The position numbers and the translations under genes are program-made. The notes under the pieces are model-generated. The model had not been told where the DNA came from. It saw only the letters and a program-made list of their open reading frames with translations, and did no database searches. Shown here one piece after another: positions 1 through 4,823 of a stretch of 7,393 nucleotides of DNA. Origin of the DNA: Acidobacteriaceae bacterium. Its GTDB lineage: Bacteria; Acidobacteriota; Terriglobia; Terriglobales; Acidobacteriaceae. Position 1 is the stretch's first letter, and the number at the start of each line of letters is the position of its first letter. The stretch is taken from assembly GCA_009781125.1 (NCBI GenBank), contig WQYS01000110.1, positions 1-7,393 on the forward strand, given 5' to 3'.

Positions 1-962
1 CCTTGCAGATTGCTGCCCAATGTTGCCGGAATACTCAGCTCCTGCTGGCGAACCTCGCGTCCGGCCTGGATCAGGTGCACGCGCAGGATGGTGCCAGAGA
101 CGGACTCGCTGTTATACAGCGGCGCGGCCTTCGAGTCATTTTGCGGATGACCGGCCAGCTCTGCTGGACGGCTGGTGATGTCCACGTCGCGGCTGAAGTT
201 GGCCTTGAACTCCGGCGCCAGCACGAAGCTGACCCGCTCGACGGGAACGCGCTCCGGCACGGTGAACTTTGCTATCGTCTGGCGGCCCTTCTGCGTTAAT
301 TCGCTGGTCTCAGCGGCCAGCGTGTACACCGCCTGCGCATCCCGGCTGGGCGGAACCGTTGCGCCGTTCACCATCTGCGGCGTTGCCCGGAAAGCAGAGG
401 CGGCTGTCGCCGGAGAGACCGTCATCTCCACGTGCAGGTACGGGAAGGTCGATTCCTGAAACGCCAGCGTGGTGTTGCGCGCCAGCCGCTGCGAGGTCAG
501 ATCGAAGAGCGTGAACTCGCCCAGCCTCGTCGCCTGCGGCGCGTTGGAACCGCTCTTTCCCCAGACCGTCGCCGTAGCCAGAAAGTCCTGGCCGTCGAGA
601 TCGAGCGTGACCTCGGTGTAGGGGCGGGCGGGCATGGCCAGATCAAAGGAGACGGCCTGCCCCTTCATGCCCAGATTCATCACGTCGGCCTGTTCGGTGT
701 CGGGCTCGACCGGCTCGCTGAGCGTGACGGCGTAAGGAACCTCGCGCGTTCCGGCGGCCTGGTCTGCCGGATAGATTCGCAGGTCTTTCAGAGCTGTTCC
801 GGAATGAGCGTAGGCAGACGGATCGAGCATCACGCAGCTCTGGCCCGCAGCGGGCGCGGAGATGGTTCGCAAATAGCGAAAGTCCTTTGGCTGCGGCGGC
901 TGCGAGGGGCTCGTCGCAGCCGCTTGCCACAACAGCAGAAATGTACAGAGAAATGTTTTCAC
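1..962 (-). CDS. DUF3999-like secreted/periplasmic protein (partial, C-terminus outside window)
   Basis: My minus-strand translation is open from a GTG at 962 to the left edge, giving 320 codons with the C-terminus missing. The start is forced: an in-frame TAA lies eight codons upstream and no other standard start follows it. Residues 1-17 (MKTFLCTFLLLWQAAAT) look like a signal peptide, so the protein is probably exported. The mature N-terminus has the features of DUF3999: KDFRYLRTI near residue 26, an LDPSAYAH segment near 46, then LKDLRIYP and REVPYAVTL near 59-81, a pattern of 'directly stated value, then evPya' seen in that family. The rest is beta-rich. It follows the DUF2339 gene with a GTGA overlap (stop and start share bases 959-962), implying translational coupling. 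DUF2339 and DUF3999 genes are often paired, which supports the call. Molecular function of the family is unknown. The family name rests on recognition by eye. Confidence 0.72.
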   Translation of the reverse strand, partial: MKTFLCTFLLLWQAAATSPSQPPQPKDFRYLRTISAPAAGQSCVMLDPSAYAHSGTALKDLRIYPADQAAGTREVPYAVTLSEPVEPDTEQADVMNLGMKGQAVSFDLAMPARPYTEVTLDLDGQDFLATATVWGKSGSNAPQATRLGEFTLFDLTSQRLARNTTLAFQESTFPYLHVEMTVSPATAASAFRATPQMVNGATVPPSRDAQAVYTLAAETSELTQKGRQTIAKFTVPERVPVERVSFVLAPEFKANFSRDVDITSRPAELAGHPQNDSKAAPLYNSESVSGTILRVHLIQAGREVRQQELSIPATLGSNLQ

Positions 963-3169
963 TCGCCACCGGATCCTGAGGGGTTAGAGGATTGTGTGTC
1001 TGCCGGGTTGTGCTTGCCGGATTCGCGCAGCGCCAGCCAGTCCTTCTGATAGGCGAAGCTGACGGCCATCAGCAGAGCGGCCAGCACCAGGAAGCTGACG
1101 GCGCGATATCCGTGGCTGAGCTCGCTCATGTCGTACGCGAAAATCTTCACGATGGTAAAGGCAATGAGCGCCAGCGCCTGCCAGCGGATAAACGCCGTGC
1201 GCTTCCAGAAGCCTATAGCCAGCAGCGCGGCTCCGTACAACATGAGAAATACCGAAACGGCGAGGGCCTGCCGCAGGTGAGCGTCCGGCGCGGCTGAGGT
1301 GTACGGCCACAGAGCCACTACCTCGCGCTCGCCGGTCAGGATGGCGATCAGGTTGATGCCGATGATCGTGCCTCCGGCGATCTGCCTCCATGTATCCCTG
1401 TAGTCTTCGCTGGATTCGGACTGGCTCAGGTGGAATGCCGTCCATGCGGCTCCGCCCAGGACCGCAAGGCTGATCAGCGCCATGAAGAAGTCCGGAGAGC
1501 GGAAGGCCGCATGGGGAAAGTCGCCTCCGCGAGTCGTTAGGATCTCGCGCAGGCTGATTAGGACGGCAAGCGTTTCGATAGCCAAAAAGCAGCCGATGGC
1601 GTAGCGGGTCCAATGAGCCCAGGCCGTAGACGCGGATTTCCGAACAGAGAGAGCCAGCCACACCGCGCCGCTCAGCATCACGATGGCAATCAGCGCTGCC
1701 GTGAGGTCAGAGTTGAACAACGGCCTGGCAACTACGTCTCGATAGAAGTGCCAGAGGTTCCCGAACCAGAAGTCGGTGGCGATAAGGTTCACCAGCCCCA
1801 GCGCGAACGCTCCCACCGAGAGCCAGCGCAGAATGCGCGACGAGGAGGCATCCGCGACGGTGACGCGCGTCGCTACCCAGGCCAGCGCCAGTCCTTCGAC
1901 CAGCCAGCCTACCGTGATCCAGCGGCCGCTTAGTTTGAGCGGGATCGCAATCGTCAGAAAGACGACCGCGATGGAAAGGTGCATGGCCGAGGCGACCACT
2001 CGCTGCGGCAGATGCATCAGCCCCAGATAGGCCGCTCCCAGAGCCAGAGCCAGCCACGGCAGCGCCGCGTGATGTCCCGACTGGTCCAGAGTGGCATAGA
2101 GCGCCAGCGCTACGAACGCCGCATTAAAGAACGGCAGCAGAATATGGATGATCGTGCTGCCGCCGGTCTTCTTCTGCGGCCCGGTTTCTTCCACGGCAGC
2201 GCTGGCCGGATAGAGGATCGGCACCGAGGCAAAGACTAGTCCAAAGAGCACGATAAACAGCGCGGTTACGATCAGCGCGTCGGCGTCGAAGTATTCAACG
2301 TACCAGCCGATGAAGTAGGCGACGGTGACAGGGAACGTTCCCAGCAGCAGCCGGTACCATCCCTTCAGACGAACCAGCAGGACGGTCGCTACGTTGATCG
2401 CCAGCAGATAGGTGAACAGAAAAATCTCGTGATTGCCGCCGGTCGAAAGCAGCAGCGGCGAAACCACTCCGCCCGCGACGGCATAGGCAGCCAGCAGTTG
2501 GGAGTCCTGCACCCAGGCCATGTAGGCGTTCCACGCGGTCACGAGGATCATCCCAATCAGCGCGGCCTCGGCGGGCAGCAGATGATAGATCTGGAAGGCC
2601 GCCCACAGCGCAAGGTACAGGACGCCGCTGCCGATGGCCTTCAGCGAGTAGGAGAAGCCCGCGAAGTTTTTGCGGCGGAAACGCTCCGACCAGACGATGA
2701 TTCCAACTCCAGCCGCCAGTCCAATGAGAATGATCGCAACCGGCCCGATCCAGTCGTTATCGATGGCCAGCTTCAGTCCCCAGGCCGCGCCGAGGATCGC
2801 GGCTAGGATGCCAATGCGATTGAGAACCTGTCCGCCGAGCTTCTTTTCCAGCGAGATATTCGAAGGTGGCACCGCCGAAGCCTGGTCGAAGCTCTTAATA
2901 ATGACATTCGGGACCACCGAAGGCGGCGGGGGCGGCGCTGTGCGCGGGCTTTCCGGCGCGGAAGGCACAGCTCTCGCCTCGTATGCCAACGCGAGCGAAG
3001 CCGCCGGAGCAGCCGTAGTTTGAGGCAATCCGCGCAGCTCGGCGACCTGCTGTTCCAGTGCGCCGATGCGCGCGTTGAGCGCGGCCAGTTCGCTGGCCAG
3101 TCTTGCTGTTGTCTCTGTGCCGGACAACGATTGGGCAGATCCGGCTCCAGGTGTCTCTTCTGTGGTCAT
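959..3169 (-). CDS. DUF2339 family polytopic membrane protein
   Basis: A 736-residue protein from the ATG at 3169. Residues 22-48 form a short predicted coiled coil (ASELAALNARIGALEQQVAE), followed by a Pro/Ala-rich linker with a five-proline run near 79-83. From about residue 114 to 705 the chain is a series of many hydrophobic helices (around 20 by eye), starting with LNRIGILAAILGAAWGLKLA and IDNDWIGPVAIILIGL, the typical DUF2339 opening. The C-terminal tail (QKDWLALRESG onward) is polar and probably cytosolic. The frame stays open to an ATG at 3286, adding 39 residues, but that extension is rich in His, Pro, Arg and Cys and does not look like protein; AGAGGA lies 12 bases before the 3169 ATG. 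The family has no established activity; it sits in the inner membrane and is commonly next to DUF3999 genes, as here, so the two may form an envelope complex (inference). Confidence 0.85.
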   Translation of the reverse strand: MTTEETPGAGSAQSLSGTETTARLASELAALNARIGALEQQVAELRGLPQTTAAPAASLALAYEARAVPSAPESPRTAPPPPPSVVPNVIIKSFDQASAVPPSNISLEKKLGGQVLNRIGILAAILGAAWGLKLAIDNDWIGPVAIILIGLAAGVGIIVWSERFRRKNFAGFSYSLKAIGSGVLYLALWAAFQIYHLLPAEAALIGMILVTAWNAYMAWVQDSQLLAAYAVAGGVVSPLLLSTGGNHEIFLFTYLLAINVATVLLVRLKGWYRLLLGTFPVTVAYFIGWYVEYFDADALIVTALFIVLFGLVFASVPILYPASAAVEETGPQKKTGGSTIIHILLPFFNAAFVALALYATLDQSGHHAALPWLALALGAAYLGLMHLPQRVVASAMHLSIAVVFLTIAIPLKLSGRWITVGWLVEGLALAWVATRVTVADASSSRILRWLSVGAFALGLVNLIATDFWFGNLWHFYRDVVARPLFNSDLTAALIAIVMLSGAVWLALSVRKSASTAWAHWTRYAIGCFLAIETLAVLISLREILTTRGGDFPHAAFRSPDFFMALISLAVLGGAAWTAFHLSQSESSEDYRDTWRQIAGGTIIGINLIAILTGEREVVALWPYTSAAPDAHLRQALAVSVFLMLYGAALLAIGFWKRTAFIRWQALALIAFTIVKIFAYDMSELSHGYRAVSFLVLAALLMAVSFAYQKDWLALRESGKHNPADTQSSNPSGSGGE

Positions 3170-3257
3170 GCCAATACTGTATCCTCTGCCCGTGCTGTCT
3201 GGCACAAAAATCCGATGCGGGGGGTCATGGAAAATGACGCCGTGGCTTGAGCTGACC

Positions 3258-3286
3258 ATGTTTGCCCTCACGCAAAAGCTGGTCAA
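3258..3286 (-). promoter_or_regulatory. candidate promoter for the DUF2339/DUF3999 unit
   Basis: On the minus strand TTGACC (3286-3281) is followed after 17 bases by AAACAT (3263-3258). The -35 box is good (5 of 6 to TTGACA), the -10 poor (3 of 6). It would give a leader of about 80 bases before the ATG at 3169. This is the best match I found in the 211-base divergent gap; it is weak evidence. Confidence 0.25.
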
Positions 3287-3354
3287 GCCGGAAAACTGAA
3301 AAATGCGTCCCGTTCAGAGGGAGGAAAGCCACCTGCATTTTGCTGTTTTTTATG

Positions 3355-3363
3355 TGGCATAAT
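3355..3363 (+). promoter_or_regulatory. extended -10 promoter of the toxin-antitoxin operon (candidate)
   Basis: TGGCATAAT is a TGn extended -10 with the hexamer CATAAT (5 of 6 to TATAAT). No good -35 lies 16-18 bases upstream, which is tolerated by extended -10 promoters. A start about seven bases downstream (near 3370) would leave a leader of only about 10 bases, just enough for the GAGGTG ribosome-binding site. Xre-type antitoxins usually autorepress such promoters; I saw no convincing operator palindrome. Confidence 0.4.
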
Positions 3364-3369
3364 GTAGTT

Positions 3370-3375
3370 GAGGTG
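3370..3375 (+). promoter_or_regulatory. ribosome binding site of the antitoxin gene
   Basis: GAGGTG lies five bases before the ATG at 3381. It fixes that ATG as the antitoxin start. Confidence 0.65.
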
Positions 3376-3380
3376 TCCGC

Positions 3381-3803
3381 ATGGCTACTGCTGCTCACGC
3401 TCACATCGGTGCCTGGCTTGGAATGCAGGCTCCGGCGAGCGAAGCCGATATTCTGCAGATTGTCGAAGGCCAACTCGCGCCGTCTGTCATTAAGCGGCTG
3501 CTTGCGCTGGGCCTGGAGCGCGGAGAGGTTGATGCCGTCGTCATTCCGCAGCGCACGCTCCAGCATCGCCGGTCTCGCCGCGAGAAGCTCACGCTGGAGG
3601 AATCGGACCGCGTTCTGCGCCTTCTGCGCCTTCTGTCGCTGGCCGAGTCCGTCTACGAAGACCGTGACCGCGCGCTTGCGTGGCTGAGAAGGCCTCACGC
3701 CCGTCTCGGTGGCCGCGCTCCGCTTTCCCTGCTCCGGACCGACACCGGCGGCAGGATCGTCGAAGAGTTGCTCGTCCAGATCGACGAGGGCATGTTCGTC
3801 TGA
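3381..3803 (+). CDS. type II antitoxin, Xre/MbcA/ParS family (partner of RES toxin)
   Basis: A 140-residue protein. Residues about 22-66 form the small Xre-like helical DNA-binding region (DILQIVEGQL, then IKRLLALGLERGEVD and VVIPQRTLQHRRSR). Residues about 72-140 match the MbcA/ParS/Xre toxin-binding domain (formerly DUF2384): LEESDRVLRLLRLLSLAESV, then DRDRALAWLRRPHARLGGRAP and the closing IVEELLVQIDEGMF, with the expected LGGRxPL turn at 109-115. In known Res-Xre pairs the antitoxin binds the toxin, covers its NAD+ pocket, and represses its own promoter. Length and domain order are normal. The stop TGA (3801-3803) overlaps the toxin ATG by one base, so the two are co-translated, antitoxin first, as is usual for this class. 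The N-terminal part is less typical, so its DNA-binding role is inferred. Confidence 0.9.
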   Translation: MATAAHAHIGAWLGMQAPASEADILQIVEGQLAPSVIKRLLALGLERGEVDAVVIPQRTLQHRRSRREKLTLEESDRVLRLLRLLSLAESVYEDRDRALAWLRRPHARLGGRAPLSLLRTDTGGRIVEELLVQIDEGMFV

Positions 3804-4243
3804 TGGTTCTGTGGAGGATCAGCCGCCATCATGAGTTGAGCGGAAGCGGTGGGCTGAAGGTATCCGCGCGCTGGCACTATGCGGGCCGTCCGATTGTGTA
3901 TCTTGCCGAAACGCCTGCGGCGGCGCTCGTAGAGGTATGCGTGCATACGAGCGCCAACGATGTGCCCGGCTCCTTCACTCTGCTCCGGATTGAAGGGCCG
4001 GATGTAGCTGTTCCTTCCATTGATCTGGCGGCTCTTCCAAAAGATTGGCCGGCCCGGTTGAAAGTAATGCGCGACCTGGGATCGGCCTGGCTGGAGAGGC
4101 AGCAAAGCGTGCTGCTTCGCGTGCCCAGCGCCATCGTGCCGGAGACGTCGAACTACCTGTTCAATCCCCTCCACAGGCTGGCAGCAAAGTTTCGTATCGC
4201 CGAAGCCATCGCGTATCCGTTTGACCGCAGGCTCAAAAGATAG
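3803..4243 (+). CDS. RES-domain toxin (NAD+-depleting) of the Xre/RES toxin-antitoxin pair
   Basis: A 146-residue protein starting at the ATG that overlaps the antitoxin stop (TGATG). An upstream in-frame ATG at 3680 would add 41 Arg/Pro-rich residues read inside the antitoxin gene and is rejected. The RES signature is complete: LWRISRH at 3-9, a GG at 16-17, ARWHYAGRPIVYLAE at 22-36 with the conserved Arg23 and Tyr33, Glu44 in AAALVEVCVH, and Ser116 in ETSNYLFNPLH. These are the residues that name the family (R, E, S) and line its active site. Characterised members (P. putida RES, M. tuberculosis MbcT) degrade NAD+ by ADP-ribosyl chemistry or phosphorolysis, which stops growth. All the key residues are present, so the toxin is probably active. 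The stop codon lies inside the left arm of an inverted repeat (4242-4289). Which NAD+ reaction it carries out cannot be told from sequence. Confidence 0.9.
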   Translation: MVLWRISRHHELSGSGGLKVSARWHYAGRPIVYLAETPAAALVEVCVHTSANDVPGSFTLLRIEGPDVAVPSIDLAALPKDWPARLKVMRDLGSAWLERQQSVLLRVPSAIVPETSNYLFNPLHRLAAKFRIAEAIAYPFDRRLKR

Positions 4244-4289
4244 ACAGGTAGACCGGCGCGCCAGGTCACGTGGCGCGGAAAGCCTGTCT
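4242..4289. repeat. nested inverted repeat after the RES toxin gene
   Basis: Outer arms AGACAGG (4242-4248) and CCTGTCT (4283-4289) are perfect complements over 7 bp. Inner arms CGCGCCA (4257-4263) and TGGCGCG (4271-4277) are also perfect over 7 bp, around a 7-base loop. The segments between them (8 and 5 bases) do not pair, so the fold is a two-part stem with an internal loop. The outer left arm includes the last two bases of the toxin stop codon. No T-run follows, so it is not a classical intrinsic terminator; it may protect the mRNA 3' end, terminate weakly, or bind a protein. Confidence 0.5.
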
Positions 4290-4298
4290 CAGATTCGT

Positions 4299-4304
4299 TA
4301 TACT
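4299..4304 (+). promoter_or_regulatory. candidate -10 box for the small secreted protein gene
   Basis: TATACT is a 5 of 6 match to TATAAT and would place transcription start near 4311, about 20 bases before the ATG at 4332. No clear -35 is seen 16-18 bases upstream, where the inverted repeat lies. Confidence 0.35.
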
Positions 4305-4319
4305 TTCAGAACTGTTGTT

Positions 4320-4325
4320 GAAAGG
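4320..4325 (+). promoter_or_regulatory. ribosome binding site of the small secreted protein
   Basis: GAAAGG lies six bases before the ATG at 4332, which is also where the signal peptide begins. This favours 4332 over the in-frame ATG at 4221, which lies inside the toxin gene. Confidence 0.5.
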
Positions 4326-4331
4326 CCCACC

Positions 4332-4793
4332 ATGCGCAAGTTCGTCTTCTGTCTCTTCTGTGTTCTGCTGATTGCCCCCGCGGCGTTGGCGCAAACATCT
4401 GATTCAGGCAATGCTCCAGACGCGCTGCCGCCCGTCATTAACGACGGATTGGAGCTCTACAAGACCCACGCTCCAGACGCAATGATAACAACCTGGATCA
4501 AAGGCGGACCTCTGGAGGGGAATAGGGACGCCTATGCCCAGATTGGATTTCTGCGTCAGGTTCAGGATTTGTACGGCGTCTATCAGGGGTACGAAGTCGT
4601 TGTCAGCCAGACGCTCTCGCAGCGGACCGAGGTCTTTTACCTGGTGATGCACTACGAAAAAGGCCCGCTCTTTGCCAAGTTCGTCGTCTACAAAGCGCGC
4701 GCCGGATGGGTCGTGACCAGCTTCAACCTCAGCAAAGACGATACCATCCTGCCTCAACCTGACGTGACGCCTCCGCCTCAGGGGAACCAGTGA
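4332..4793 (+). CDS. small exported protein of unknown function
   Basis: A 153-residue protein I cannot assign to a named family. Residues 1-20 are a clear Sec signal peptide: MRK, a hydrophobic core (FVFCLFCVLLIAPA), then ALA-Q, so signal peptidase I should cut after Ala20. There is no lipobox at the cleavage site. The mature part is a single small alpha+beta domain: helical GLELYKTHAPDAMITTWIKGG (39-59) and a second helix with FLRQVQDLYGVYQGYE (73-88), then strands with FYLVMHYEKGPLFAKFVVYK (102-121) and GWVVTSFNLS (125-134). The tail is proline-rich (PQPDVTPPPQ). The layout recalls small NTF2-like or DUF-type periplasmic proteins (helix, then paired strands ending GW), but this is only a likeness. 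It lies between a toxin-antitoxin pair and a methyltransferase with its own likely promoter and a terminator, so it is probably transcribed alone and may be unrelated to both. Confidence 0.78.
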   Translation: MRKFVFCLFCVLLIAPAALAQTSDSGNAPDALPPVINDGLELYKTHAPDAMITTWIKGGPLEGNRDAYAQIGFLRQVQDLYGVYQGYEVVVSQTLSQRTEVFYLVMHYEKGPLFAKFVVYKARAGWVVTSFNLSKDDTILPQPDVTPPPQGNQ

Positions 4794-4799
4794 AGCAGC

Positions 4800-4818
4800 C
4801 CCCGGATTGCGGGGTTTT
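4800..4818 (+). terminator. compact intrinsic terminator-like hairpin directly before the methyltransferase start
   Basis: CCCCG (4800-4804) pairs with CGGGG (4810-4814) around a five-base loop GATTG, followed by TTTT (4815-4818). It sits seven bases after the stop of the small secreted protein gene and fits as its terminator, though the stem is only 5 bp and the T-run is short. The methyltransferase ATG at 4824 is five bases past the T-run, and the only Shine-Dalgarno-like bases (GGGG, 4811-4814) are in the 3' arm of the hairpin, so it could also control translation. Confidence 0.55.
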
Positions 4819-4823
4819 CATGT

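Noticed and set aside
432..1049. 205-codon plus-strand reading frame opposite the DUF3999 and DUF2339 genes
   Set aside because: Shadow of high-GC minus-strand codons; low-complexity Arg/Gly/Leu composition and no recognisable domain, while the minus-strand frame gives coherent protein.
3170..3286. 39-residue N-terminal extension of the DUF2339 protein from the ATG at 3286
   Set aside because: Its composition (His, Arg, Pro, Cys) is not protein-like and no family conservation is expected there; the ATG at 3169 directly precedes the plausible acidic N-terminus and coiled coil.
3328..3375. Short complementary segments GCCAC/GTGGC and CACCT/AGGTG around the antitoxin promoter as a possible operator
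   Set aside because: Only 5-base matches at differing spacing; expected by chance in this composition.
3613..3639. Three near-identical 9-base units (two TTCTGCGCC copies and one variant) in the antitoxin
   Set aside because: They encode LRL-LRL-LSL in a helix of normal length for the toxin-binding domain, so they need not be an expansion or phase-variable tract.
3225..3698. 157-codon minus-strand frame antisense to the antitoxin and its promoter
   Set aside because: Arg/Ser-rich, matches nothing recognisable, and overlaps a well-supported antitoxin on the other strand.
3680..3802. 41-residue upstream extension of the RES toxin
   Set aside because: It lies inside the antitoxin gene, is Arg/Pro-rich, and the RES domain begins right at the overlapping ATG at 3803.
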